Source: DATEDA01 sp963789885
GTDB lineage: Bacteria; Pseudomonadota; Gammaproteobacteria; Burkholderiales; SG8-39
Assembly: GCA_963789885.1 (NCBI GenBank)
Contig: CAWBNB010000003.1
Location: forward strand, 248,001-312,000
Direction of reading: 5' to 3'
Length of the DNA stretch: 64,000 nucleotides
The position numbers and the translations under genes were made by a program. The notes beneath the pieces were generated by a model. It saw nothing but the letters and a program-made list of their open reading frames with translations. It ran no database searches and was not told the origin of the DNA. The stretch's first letter is position 1. Each line of letters opens with the position of its first letter. Below are positions 46,334-54,909 of the stretch, in pieces.

Positions 46334-47343
46334 CGGTCGGACCACGCGTGGCTTTGGCGCTGCTGACTGCGACGCTCGCGCTCGCACTCGCGGGGTGCAT
46401 CGCGAGCCGGCCCGCGCCGGTCGAGGACCGCGCGCGGTCGCCGGCACCGGCGAAGCCGGCGCTGGGCGCGCCCGGCGCGGCAGGGGCCCCGGCAGCGTCG
46501 GCACAGCCCGACACTTATGTAGTGAAGCGCGGCGAGACCCTGTACAGCATCGCGCTCGACAACGGCGTCGACTGGCGCGAACTGGCGGGGTGGAACCAGA
46601 TCACCGATCCGTCCCGGCTGCAGGTCGGCCAGGCGTTGCGCGTCCGTCCGCCGCCCGGCCCGGACGGCGTGACGGTAAGCCCCGTGGTGCAGCCACCCCC
46701 GGTCGCCGCCCGGCCCCTTGGTCCCGAGGGCGTGGTAACGGCGCCGCCCGTCGCCCCCGCGGGGGGGCTGCGAACCGAGCCGAAGGGCGTCCGGCTGCCA
46801 TACTCCGACGAGAATCTCGCGGCGGTCCAGCGGAGCGACGCGGCGCGGGCCGCCGTCGCCCCGAAACCCGAGACGCCGCCGGCAGTTGCCGCGGTCAAGC
46901 CCGAGCCACCCCCGGCCGCGAAGCCCGAAGCGCCGCCCCCGGCCGCGGCGAAACCCGAACCGGATGGGGCGGATGAGCGCGTGGAGTGGGCGTGGCCGGC
47001 GACCGGAAAGCTGGCAGCGACCTTCAACGGCGCGTCGAACAAGGGCGTCGACATCGCGGGCCGGGCCGGCGATCCGGTCTATGCCTCGGCGCCGGGAAAG
47101 ATCGTCTACAGCGGTGAAGGAATTCCTGCGTACGGCAAGCTCGTCATCATCCGGCACAACGGCACCTACCTTTCGGCTTATGCCCACAACAGCCAGATCT
47201 TGGTAAAAGAGGGGCAGACCGTTGCGAAGGGGCAGAAGATCGCGGAGGTCGGGTCGAGCGGATCGGAGAGCCCAAGGCTCCACTTCGAGATCCGCCGCCT
47301 CGGCAAGCCCGTCGATCCGCTGCAATACCTGCCGAGCCGATGA
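46330..47343 (+). CDS. nlpD: NlpD-like LysM/M23 lipoprotein (337 aa)
   Basis: Lipoprotein signal with lipobox ALAGC. A LysM peptidoglycan-binding domain (~60-105) has YVVKRGETLYSIALDNGVDW and LQVGQALRV. A long Pro/Ala/Lys linker follows, then an M23 domain (~220-337). The M23 site is degenerate: NKGVDIAG has Asn in place of the first zinc His, while YAHN and HFEIR remain. This matches NlpD, which activates amidase AmiC instead of cutting peptidoglycan itself. Start overlaps pcm, stop overlaps rpoS; in enterobacteria the rpoS promoter lies inside nlpD, which may hold here. Confidence 0.93.
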   Translation: MTVGPRVALALLTATLALALAGCIASRPAPVEDRARSPAPAKPALGAPGAAGAPAASAQPDTYVVKRGETLYSIALDNGVDWRELAGWNQITDPSRLQVGQALRVRPPPGPDGVTVSPVVQPPPVAARPLGPEGVVTAPPVAPAGGLRTEPKGVRLPYSDENLAAVQRSDAARAAVAPKPETPPAVAAVKPEPPPAAKPEAPPPAAAKPEPDGADERVEWAWPATGKLAATFNGASNKGVDIAGRAGDPVYASAPGKIVYSGEGIPAYGKLVIIRHNGTYLSAYAHNSQILVKEGQTVAKGQKIAEVGSSGSESPRLHFEIRRLGKPVDPLQYLPSR

Positions 47344-48293
47344 CCGCCGCCGATCCCGACTCGATCCCGCCCGAAGAACTGCTCGAGCTCGACCCGGCGC
47401 CCCCTCCCGAGGAGGCGCCCGAGGAAACGCCGGAGCCGCGGGTTGCGCCCGACGCGACGGACTTCCTCTCGGACGTCACGCAGCTCTACCTGCACGAGAT
47501 CGGCCTGAACCGCCTCTTCGCGCCGGACGAGGAGCTCGAGTTCGCCCGGCGCGCAGCGCGGGGCGAGTTCGCGGCGCGCCAGAAGATGATCGAGCACAAC
47601 CTGCGGCTCGTCGTGAGCGTGGCGAAGCAGTACCTCAACCGCGGCGTGCCCCTGCTCGATCTGGTGGAGGAGGGCAACCTCGGCCTGATCCACGCGCTCG
47701 AGAAGTTCGACCCGGAGCGGGGATTTCGCTTCTCGACCTACGCGACGTGGTGGATCCGCCAGAACATCGAGCGCGCGATCATGAACCAATCGCGCACGAT
47801 CCGGCTGCCGGTGCACGTGATCAAGGAGATCAACATCGTCCTGCGCGCGCGCCGGCACCTCGAAACCTCGGCCGAGCGCGAGCCGCGCGTGGAGGACATC
47901 GCGCACCTCCTCGGCCGCGACCCGGACGAGGTGCGGCGCGTGCTCGGCCACAACGAGCATCTCGCGTCGCTCGACGCGCCGCTCGACATCGACCCGATGC
48001 TCTCGATCGGCGAATCGATCCCGGACGAGGCGCTCGCCAGCCCGGAGCACCGGCTGGCGGCGAGCGAGATCGAGGGGCTGGTGCGCGAATGGCTCGGCCA
48101 GCTGAACGCGAAGCAGCGCACCGTGATCGAGCAGCGCTTCGGGCTGAACGGCCACGAGGCGTGCACGCTCGAGAGCCTCGCCGACCGGCTCGGCGTCACG
48201 CGCGAGCGCGTGCGCCAGATCCAGATCGAGGCGCTCGGGCAGCTGCGCCGCGTGCTGAAGCGGCGCGGGTTCTCGAAGGACGAGCTGCTCTAA
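47340..48293 (+). CDS. rpoS: RNA polymerase sigma factor RpoS (317 aa)
   Basis: General-stress/stationary-phase sigma factor. Region 1.2 DVTQLYLHEIGLNRLFAPDE. Region 2 has EHNLRLVVSVAKQYLNRGVP and RGFRFSTYATWWIRQNIERA. Region 3 reads IRLPVHVIKEINIVLR. Region 4 has ESLADRLGVTRERVRQIQIE. Start overlaps the nlpD stop (ATGA). An acidic, Pro-rich N-terminal tail of about 40 residues precedes region 1.2. Confidence 0.96.
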   Translation: MTAADPDSIPPEELLELDPAPPPEEAPEETPEPRVAPDATDFLSDVTQLYLHEIGLNRLFAPDEELEFARRAARGEFAARQKMIEHNLRLVVSVAKQYLNRGVPLLDLVEEGNLGLIHALEKFDPERGFRFSTYATWWIRQNIERAIMNQSRTIRLPVHVIKEINIVLRARRHLETSAEREPRVEDIAHLLGRDPDEVRRVLGHNEHLASLDAPLDIDPMLSIGESIPDEALASPEHRLAASEIEGLVREWLGQLNAKQRTVIEQRFGLNGHEACTLESLADRLGVTRERVRQIQIEALGQLRRVLKRRGFSKDELL

Positions 48294-48326
48294 TAAACGC
48301 CCGGCATGCGCCGGAGGAGGGGTGCC

Positions 48327-50321
48327 ATGCCGAAGCCGCAATCCGCCGCCGACCTGCGCAAGCGGAACCAGGATTTCGCGAACGCCGACAAACCGTGCGA
48401 CCTCGTGCTGAAGGGCGGTGCCGCGAGCGGCTTCGTCTATTCGGGCACGATCGTCGAGCTCGCCAAGACCTACCGGCTCCAGTCGATCGCCGGAACGTCG
48501 GCGGGTGCGGGTGCGGCGGGGGTCGCCGCGGCCGCGGAGTACGGCCGGCGCTCCGGCAGCGAGGCGGCGTGGGGGTTCGCGGGCATCGAGCACGTGCCGG
48601 AGTGGGCGGCCGAGCCCACCGGCAACGGCTGGACGCGGCTCAAGCACCTGTTCGGACCGGATGCGGAGACGGCGCGGCTGTACGAGGTCGTCTCCGCGCC
48701 GTTCACCGCGAAGGAGGGCGGCGCGTGGAAGGCGCTACGCGCCGCGTTGTCGGGCTATCGCTGGGGTGTGATCTGGGGCGTTGCGATCGCCGCCGCGATG
48801 GTCCTCCTGATCCAGTGGATCGCCTCGCCCGGGCTGCTCCCGATGCTGCTCGTCGGCGCGCTAGCGCTCGGGACCGCGTTGCTCCTGGCGCTCGCGTTCG
48901 TCGGCCGCGCCGTGTGGCGCGACGCGACGGTCGTCCTGCCGCAGAATCACTTCGGCCTGTGCAGCGCCAAGCTGTCGCCGGACGAAGCGGCCGCCGGGAC
49001 GCCGGAGCGGATGACCGACTGGCTGTACGGGCTCTACCAGAACCTCGCGGGCAAGCCGATGGACGAGCCGCTCACGTTCGGCGATCTCTGGCGCGCGCCG
49101 CGGTTGGACGGGGAGCGCGGCATTGCCCTCAGCCTGATGTCGGTGAACCTCTCGCTCGGGCGGCCGGTCCGCATCACCTGCGACGACGACCACCGCGTGC
49201 TGGAAGAGGACGAGGAGTACTGGTTCGACCCCGAGGATATGAAGCACCTCTTTCCGGGCCCGGTGGTCGATGCGATGGTGGCGGCAGCGGAAGCGACGTC
49301 GGGGACCGCGCCCGACAAGCCCAAGGATCGTCTCCTCCGCTTCCCGCGCATGGAATGCGTGCCGGTCATCGTCGGGGTGCGGATGAGCTTCGCGCTGCCG
49401 GTGCTCTTCAGCGCGGTGCGCCTCTACAAGCGCGATCCCTCGCGGCTGCCGGTCGAGCACAAGGACGCGGGAACGGCGCCCGCGTCCGCGCTCGAGCCGT
49501 GCTGGTTCGCCGATGGCGGCGTGTGCACCAGCCTGCCGATCCATCTCTTCGACAAGCCGATGCCGCGCTGGCCGACCTTCGCGGTGAACCTGCGCCAGAC
49601 GCATCCTGACGCCCGCGGACCGGACGCGGAGCGGCTGCGGGTATGGATGGACCACGAGTTCGCCAACGGCCCGGCCGACGGCTGGCTGCGCGAGTGGTGG
49701 AAGCGGATCGACGTGGACGCGGTGGCGCGCAACCCATCGCACTTCAAGCGGGACGTCGCCCCGCGCGAGCAACTCATGCGTCTTGCCGGCGCGATGTTCT
49801 CGACCGCCATCGGCTGGGTCGACGGCGCGCACCTCCGCCTCGCCACCTGCCGCGACCGCGTCGCGCACGTGTGCCTCGATCCGCAGGAGGGTGCGTTCAA
49901 CGTCGATACCAAGCCGGAGGCGATCCGGAAGCTGGCGGAGTACGGGAAGATTGCCGGGGAGAAGCTCGTCGCCCGGTTCGCCGAGATCGATGCTCCCGGC
50001 TGGACCGAGCACCGTGCGATCCGCTACATCGCCGCGATGCAGCTCGCCGCGCGCTTCATCGACGACTTCGAGACCGGGTTCCGGGCCGGCCGTTCGGGCG
50101 TCGTCGGCGAGCGCGCGATCGAAGGCGCGCTCACGGCCGGGCGCTTCACCGTCCCGCCGGCCGAGATCGGGCTGACCGAGGAGCAGCTCGAGCGGATGGA
50201 GCAGCTGACGCTGGCGCTGCTCGAAGAGGAGCGGCACCTGCCCGAACCGGGCAAGCCCGGCTGGCCGGACCATCCGGCGCTCAAGCCGAAGTTCGCGATG
50301 CGGGTGATGCCCGACGCGTAG
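48327..50321 (+). CDS. Patatin-like phospholipase with membrane insertion (664 aa)
   Basis: Patatin fold with the oxyanion motif LKGGAASGFVYSG (~residue 29), nucleophile Ser in IAGTSAGAGAAG (GxSxG, ~57) and the catalytic Asp in WFADGGVCTSLP (~395). Two hydrophobic segments (~149-196: VIWGVAIAAAMVLLIQWIA and LLPMLLVGALALGTALLLAL) interrupt the domain, so it is probably anchored in the inner membrane. ATG at 48327 has a strong RBS (GGAGGAGG). It follows rpoS by 33 bases and may be stress-linked. Much longer than simple patatins. Its 3' end overlaps the convergent MarR gene by 41 bases. Confidence 0.85.
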   Translation: MPKPQSAADLRKRNQDFANADKPCDLVLKGGAASGFVYSGTIVELAKTYRLQSIAGTSAGAGAAGVAAAAEYGRRSGSEAAWGFAGIEHVPEWAAEPTGNGWTRLKHLFGPDAETARLYEVVSAPFTAKEGGAWKALRAALSGYRWGVIWGVAIAAAMVLLIQWIASPGLLPMLLVGALALGTALLLALAFVGRAVWRDATVVLPQNHFGLCSAKLSPDEAAAGTPERMTDWLYGLYQNLAGKPMDEPLTFGDLWRAPRLDGERGIALSLMSVNLSLGRPVRITCDDDHRVLEEDEEYWFDPEDMKHLFPGPVVDAMVAAAEATSGTAPDKPKDRLLRFPRMECVPVIVGVRMSFALPVLFSAVRLYKRDPSRLPVEHKDAGTAPASALEPCWFADGGVCTSLPIHLFDKPMPRWPTFAVNLRQTHPDARGPDAERLRVWMDHEFANGPADGWLREWWKRIDVDAVARNPSHFKRDVAPREQLMRLAGAMFSTAIGWVDGAHLRLATCRDRVAHVCLDPQEGAFNVDTKPEAIRKLAEYGKIAGEKLVARFAEIDAPGWTEHRAIRYIAAMQLAARFIDDFETGFRAGRSGVVGERAIEGALTAGRFTVPPAEIGLTEEQLERMEQLTLALLEEERHLPEPGKPGWPDHPALKPKFAMRVMPDA

Positions 50322-50730
50322 CGCGGCGGGCGCGCGCGGGTCGTGCCGGCTTCGGCGGCGCCGACCGACCGAGATTCTCGACGATGAGCTGGAGCGTGCG
50401 CCGGGTCGCCGCGCGATCCTCGGCGCTCGCGCCGCGCACAGCGATCGCGTTCACCTCCGTCGCCAGCGGTTCCAGCTTCCGCCGCAGCGCGCGGCCCTTC
50501 GGCGTCAGGCGCACATAGACGTTCTTGCGGTTCTCCGGCACCTGGCTGCGGGTCACGTAGCCGAGCTCTTCCATCGCCTTGATCGCGGCGAAGGTGCTCG
50601 GCTCCATCACCCCGGCTTGCTCGGAGAGCTCGCGCTGCGTCAGCCCTTCCCGTTCCCAGAGGATGCGCAGGAACGTCCAGTGGCCGAACGTCACGCCGTG
50701 CGCGGCGAGGCGCGACTGCAGCGCGCGCAC
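50281..50730 (-). CDS. MarR-family transcriptional regulator (149 aa or longer)
   Basis: Winged helix MarR domain: FGHWTFLRILWEREGLTQRE, LSEQAGVMEPSTFAAIKAME with the recognition helix, and RKNVYVRLTPKGRALRRKLE as the wing. The GTG at 50730 leaves out much of the first dimerisation helix; the frame is open upstream and reads LTREAWRGFVRALQSRLAAH from a CTG at 50757 that overlaps the Gfo/Idh stop, so the protein may start there. Likely represses the divergent oxygenase promoter through the repeat at 51951-51970, and is encoded downstream of the dehydrogenase. Confidence 0.87.
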   Translation of the reverse strand: MRALQSRLAAHGVTFGHWTFLRILWEREGLTQRELSEQAGVMEPSTFAAIKAMEELGYVTRSQVPENRKNVYVRLTPKGRALRRKLEPLATEVNAIAVRGASAEDRAATRRTLQLIVENLGRSAPPKPARPARARRATRRASPASRTSA

Positions 50731-50753
50731 GAAGCCGCGCCAGGCCTCTCTCG

Positions 50754-51911
50754 TCAGGTGGGCAAGCCGCTCTGGCTGGCTAATGGGATGTCCTTCCCTT
50801 CGCGCGCCGAGCGCAGCATGGCGAGGCAGACCTCGAGGGTCGCCATCGCCCAGCGGCCGGAGTGCAGCGGCGGCTTTCCGGAGACGACCGCGTCATAGAG
50901 CTCGTCGATCACTTCGACGCGCGGCGTGCGCGGCGCGGGTAGCGGATCGAGACGCCGCTCGCCGTCGGCGTAGATCATGACGCCCTCGGGCAACGGACGC
51001 AGATCGGCCTGGTCGCAGGACACAACGAAGACGCCGAAGTGCTGGTGGAAGGAAGAGGCGAGGGGCGAGTAGGCCCTGCCGCCGTAGTTCCGGCTCGACT
51101 TCAGCGCGGCCTCGTCGCCATCGAGCAGCAGCTTCCGCGCGCCGCCGTAGGCGTCGGGATCCTTCTTTCCTCCGAGCTCGCCGATCCAGTTGCACCACTC
51201 GTCCGAGTCGAAGTGCGCGTAGCCGCTGTAGGCCAGGCTGGCGAACGCGCCGTCCTCGAAGCCGAGCAGACATGAATACGCGCCCTCGGTGGGCCGCGCC
51301 GGATCCCACGCGCCGGTGAGCGCTCTCACGGTCGCGACCCGCCCGCCGCCGAGCAGCCGGACGATGTCGACCTGGTGGGCAGCCTGGTTGAACACGGCGC
51401 CGCCGCCCTGGGCGGTATCCAGCTCTTCGGGCCGGCGCGGCCGGTAGAGGAAGTCGGTGAAATTCAGCGCAGTGATCATCCTCGCACGCCCGAACTCGCC
51501 GCTCTCGATGAGCGCGCGCGTCCGTCGGACCGGGGCATCGAAGCTGTGGCTGTGCCCGACGACGAGATGCGTCCCGGCTCGCTCCGCCGCCGCGATCATG
51601 TCGCGGCATTCGTCGAGGCTGAGCGCCATCGGCTTCTCGACCAGGACGTGTTTCCCGAACGACAGGCAGATCATGGCCTGAGCGGCGTGAAACTGGTGCG
51701 GCGTCGCGATGTAAACTGCGTCGATGTCGCTCCGGCACAGCGCTTCGACGGAGGGGAAAGTGCGGCTGCCGAAATCCCGCTCGAACTGCCGGAGCGCGTC
51801 CGGGCGCGGGTCGGTCGCGGACGCGACTTCGATGCGCGGGTCGCGGAGCGCCGGGACCATCACCGAGAACGCGCGCCCCAGCCCGACGACGCCCAGCCTG
51901 AGCCTCTTCAT
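50754..51911 (-). CDS. Gfo/Idh/MocA oxidoreductase, Pht4-like (385 aa)
   Basis: NAD(P)-binding N-terminal Rossmann domain (RLGVVGLGRAFSVMVPAL) with the hallmark EKPMALSLDECRDM, and the C-terminal alpha-beta domain holding GGGAVFNQAAHQVDIVRLLG with the usual catalytic His. Phthalate 4,5-dihydrodiol dehydrogenase Pht4 belongs to this family. Since this gene is divergent from a Pht3-like oxygenase across a 64-base regulatory gap, re-aromatisation of a cis-dihydrodiol is a reasonable role. Other sugar or inositol dehydrogenase activities remain possible on family grounds. Confidence 0.85.
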   Translation of the reverse strand: MKRLRLGVVGLGRAFSVMVPALRDPRIEVASATDPRPDALRQFERDFGSRTFPSVEALCRSDIDAVYIATPHQFHAAQAMICLSFGKHVLVEKPMALSLDECRDMIAAAERAGTHLVVGHSHSFDAPVRRTRALIESGEFGRARMITALNFTDFLYRPRRPEELDTAQGGGAVFNQAAHQVDIVRLLGGGRVATVRALTGAWDPARPTEGAYSCLLGFEDGAFASLAYSGYAHFDSDEWCNWIGELGGKKDPDAYGGARKLLLDGDEAALKSSRNYGGRAYSPLASSFHQHFGVFVVSCDQADLRPLPEGVMIYADGERRLDPLPAPRTPRVEVIDELYDAVVSGKPPLHSGRWAMATLEVCLAMLRSAREGKDIPLASQSGLPT

Positions 51912-51916
51912 CGGGG

Positions 51917-51970
51917 TTGAAGGGTGCGGTACCCGGGTTGTATCATCGAAATGCTTAGGAGGCTAAGTAT
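51917..51970 (+). promoter_or_regulatory. Promoter with MarR-type operator
   Basis: TTGAAG (51917-51922), an 18-base spacer and TATCAT (51941-51946) form a good promoter for the oxygenase gene. Directly downstream is an inverted repeat, ATGCTTAG (51951-51958), GAGG, CTAAGTAT (51963-51970), with 7 of 8 arm positions paired. Its size and position over the start site suit a MarR repressor; it also covers the AGGAGG RBS at 51957-51962. Confidence 0.6.
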
Positions 51971-51975
51971 ACGGC

Positions 51976-53265
51976 ATGCTGACCAGGGCGCAGAACGACC
52001 TGCTTTGCCGGGTGGAGGGCGCGGCCGTCATGGGCCAGATCATGCGCCGCCACTGGCTGCCGGTGTGCATGCTGGAGGAGGTGCTCGAGAACGACGGCCC
52101 GCCGGTGCGCTCGCGCCTGCTGGGCGAGGACCTGGTGGTGTTCCGCGACACGGCGGGCCGCCTGGGTGTCCTCGGCGAGCACTGCCCCCACCGCGGCGCG
52201 TCGCTCGCCTTCGGGCGCAACGAGGAGCGCGGGCTGCGCTGCCTGTATCACGGCTGGAAGCTGGACGTCGAGGGCCGGGTGATCGACATGCCCTCGGAGG
52301 TCCCCGGCCGCTGCGAGCGTCTCAAGCTGAAGCAGCTGTCCTACCCGGTGCGCGAAGGCGGAGGTTTCGCCTGGGTGTGGATGGGTCCGCCCGACGAGAT
52401 GCGCGAGTTCGAGCCGCCCGCGTGGGCGCCGCACCCGAACTGCCGCACGTCGATCGTCAAGATGCATGCCGCCTGCAACTGGGCGCAGGTGCTGGAGGGC
52501 TCGATCGACTCGGCGCACAGCTCGAGCCTGCACTCGACCAACATGCCCTCGGCCGCGGTGGCAGGCGCGACCGCGACCGACAGCGCCTGGCTGCGGCCGT
52601 CCGTGGACAAGGCGCCGAGGATGCAGTTCGAGCCGACGCCCTACGGCTTCCGCTACGCCGCGATCCGCACGCCGATCCGCAATCCGGAGACGCACCAATA
52701 CGTCCGCACGACGCTGTTCATCGCTCCCTTCACCGTGCTGATCCCGCCCAACGACCGGTACCGGCTCGCGCAGATGCTGGTGCCCGTCGACGACGTGAAC
52801 ACGATGTTTTACTGGGTCGCCTGGCACCCCGATCCGGAGCAGGGCATCGGACAGGCGGAGTGGCGCCGCTTCTGCGGAGCGACGGTGGGCGTCGACCTGG
52901 ACGCGGATTACCGCAAGCTCCGCAATCTCTCCAACCGATTCATGCAGGACCGCGCCGCGATGAAGCGCGGCGACTGGACCGGCATCCAGGGCATCCCGGC
53001 GCAGGACATGGCGATGTGGGAGTCGATGGGACCGATCGCCGACCGCAGCAAGGACAAGACCGGGCAGAGCGACGTCGCGGTCGTGCACTTCCGCCGCATG
53101 ATGGTCGCAGCGGCGAAGACCTTCCAGGACGGCGGGCCGGCAATCGGCACTGCCGAGCCCCGCATCCCGCACGTCACGCTCGGGTCGTTCGAAGGCGTCG
53201 TGCCGAAGAGCGTCGACTGGCGCACGCTCGGCCCGCGCGAAGCGACGGCGGAGCAGGCGGCGTAG
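51976..53265 (+). CDS. Rieske oxygenase, phthalate 4,5-dioxygenase type (429 aa)
   Basis: Alpha-only Rieske oxygenase. The Rieske centre is CPHRGASLAF with CLYHGWKLD (C-x-H, C-x2-H); mononuclear iron ligands are D-x2-H-x4-H in IDSAHSSSLHS. LLCRVEGAAVMGQIMRRHWL at the N-terminus and VRSRLLGEDLVVFRDT resemble phthalate 4,5-dioxygenase Pht3 and related demethylases. ATG at 51976. No reductase gene is adjacent. Probable role: dihydroxylation or O-demethylation of an aromatic acid, followed by the divergent dehydrogenase. Confidence 0.9.
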   Translation: MLTRAQNDLLCRVEGAAVMGQIMRRHWLPVCMLEEVLENDGPPVRSRLLGEDLVVFRDTAGRLGVLGEHCPHRGASLAFGRNEERGLRCLYHGWKLDVEGRVIDMPSEVPGRCERLKLKQLSYPVREGGGFAWVWMGPPDEMREFEPPAWAPHPNCRTSIVKMHAACNWAQVLEGSIDSAHSSSLHSTNMPSAAVAGATATDSAWLRPSVDKAPRMQFEPTPYGFRYAAIRTPIRNPETHQYVRTTLFIAPFTVLIPPNDRYRLAQMLVPVDDVNTMFYWVAWHPDPEQGIGQAEWRRFCGATVGVDLDADYRKLRNLSNRFMQDRAAMKRGDWTGIQGIPAQDMAMWESMGPIADRSKDKTGQSDVAVVHFRRMMVAAAKTFQDGGPAIGTAEPRIPHVTLGSFEGVVPKSVDWRTLGPREATAEQAA

Positions 53266-53272
53266 CCGCCGG

Positions 53273-54896
53273 ATGAGGAGCGAGTTCGACTACGTCATCG
53301 TGGGCGCGGGGTCGGCCGGCTGCGCCCTGGCGTACCGTCTCGGCGAAGACCCCGGCGTCCGCATCCTGGTGCTCGAGGCGGGCCGCTGGACCGCCGACCC
53401 GTGGGTCCGGATCCCGCTCGGCTGGGGCAGGATCCTCCAGGAGCGGCGCCACGACTGGATGTACTTCGCCGAACCCGAGGCGAGCGTCGGCGGCCGGACG
53501 ATCGAGTGCGCGCGCGGCAAGGTGGTCGGCGGCACGTCCGCGATCAACGCCATGGCCTACGTGAGGGGGCACCGCACCGACTACGACCGCTGGGCGGCAA
53601 GCGGTCTCGGCGGCTGGTCCTACGCGCGCGTCCTGCCGTACTTTCGGAGGCAGGAGTCGTGGGAGGGCGGGGCGAGCGAATACCGCGGCAGCGAGGGCCC
53701 GCTCGTTACGCGCACGTCCCGTTACGCGGATCCCCTGGTCGACGCATATATGGAAGCCGGCGCGGCTGCGGGTCATCCGCTCACCCCGGACTACAACGGC
53801 GCGCAGCAGGAGGGTTTCGGCCGCCTGCAGAACACGATCCGCAACGGCCGCCGCTGGAGCGGTGCCGATGCCTTCCTCCGTCCCGCCGTCGCGCGCGGCA
53901 ACGTCATCGTGGCGGTGAACGCTCTGGCGACGCGCGTGATCTTCGAAGGCTCACGCGCGCTCGGCGTCGAGTATCTCGCGGACGGAGACCGGCGGATCGC
54001 CCGCGCGGCCCGCGAGGTGATCCTTGCGGGCGGGGTGATCAATTCGCCGCAGCTGCTGATGCTCTCGGGCATCGGCGACCCGGGGGAGCTCCGCAGCCAC
54101 GGCATCGACGTGAAGATCCCTTTGAACGGCGTCGGGAAGAACCTGCAGGATCACGTCTGCGCCGCGATCCCGTACCGCCGACGTACGCCGGGCCCGTTCG
54201 CGCAGAACATGCGCATCGACCGCCTCGCGCTCGCGCTCGCCAAGGCCTGGACGCTCGGAACCGGTTTCGCGACCGATCTGCCCTCGGGCGTGGTCGCGTT
54301 CCTGAAGACCGACGCGAGCGTGCCGGCACCGGACATCCAGATGCTGTTCCACGCCGGCCCGCTCGCCGCCGGGCCGTACCTGCCGCCGTTCAAGGCGCCC
54401 TTCGCCGACGGATTCTCGGCGCGCGCGGTGCTGCTGCGGCCCGAGAGCCGCGGCGCGGTGAAGCTCGCGTCCGCAGACCCGGCGGCGCCGGCGCGCATCC
54501 ACCAGAACTTCCTCGCTACGGATACCGACTGGAAGGTGCTGCGCGCGGGCCTAAGGCTGCTGCGCGACGTCGGCCGGCAGCGCGTCATGGCACCGTTCGT
54601 CGGCAAGGAGCTGCTGAGCGGCTACGACGACGCGGCGCTCGATGCGCACATCCGCGCCACGGCGATCACCGCGCACCATCCCCTGGGCACCTGCCGGATG
54701 GGCGTCGCGGGCGATCCGACGGCGGTGGTCGACGAGTCGCTGCGCGTCTTCGGCACGCGAGGGGCTCCGCGTGGTCGACGGCTCGGTGATGCCCGATCTC
54801 GTCGGCGGCAACATCAACGCCCCGATCGTCATGATCGCCGAGCGGGCGGCCGACTCGCTGCTCGGGCGCGCGCCGCTCGAGGCGGCGCGCGTCTGA
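53273..54896 (+). CDS. GMC oxidoreductase (choline dehydrogenase-like), one frameshift
   Basis: About 540 residues. N-terminal FAD motif YVIVGAGSAGCALAYRL, GMC signature 1 ARGKVVGGTSAINAMAYVRG, signature 2 LAGGVINSPQLLMLSGIG, active-site His in HHPLGTCRMG, and the C-terminal EGLRVVDGSVMPDLVGGN. An extra base near 54756-54760 separates the last ~45 residues. Starts 7 bases after the Rieske oxygenase, so co-transcribed. Oxidises an alcohol, perhaps an aryl alcohol from the same pathway. A similar enzyme is broken at the left window edge. Confidence 0.88.
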
Positions 54897-54909
54897 CGCC
54901 GGTGCGGCC

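Noticed and set aside
46330..47343. NlpD as an active M23 endopeptidase
   Set aside because: The first zinc His is replaced by Asn, which removes activity in this family.
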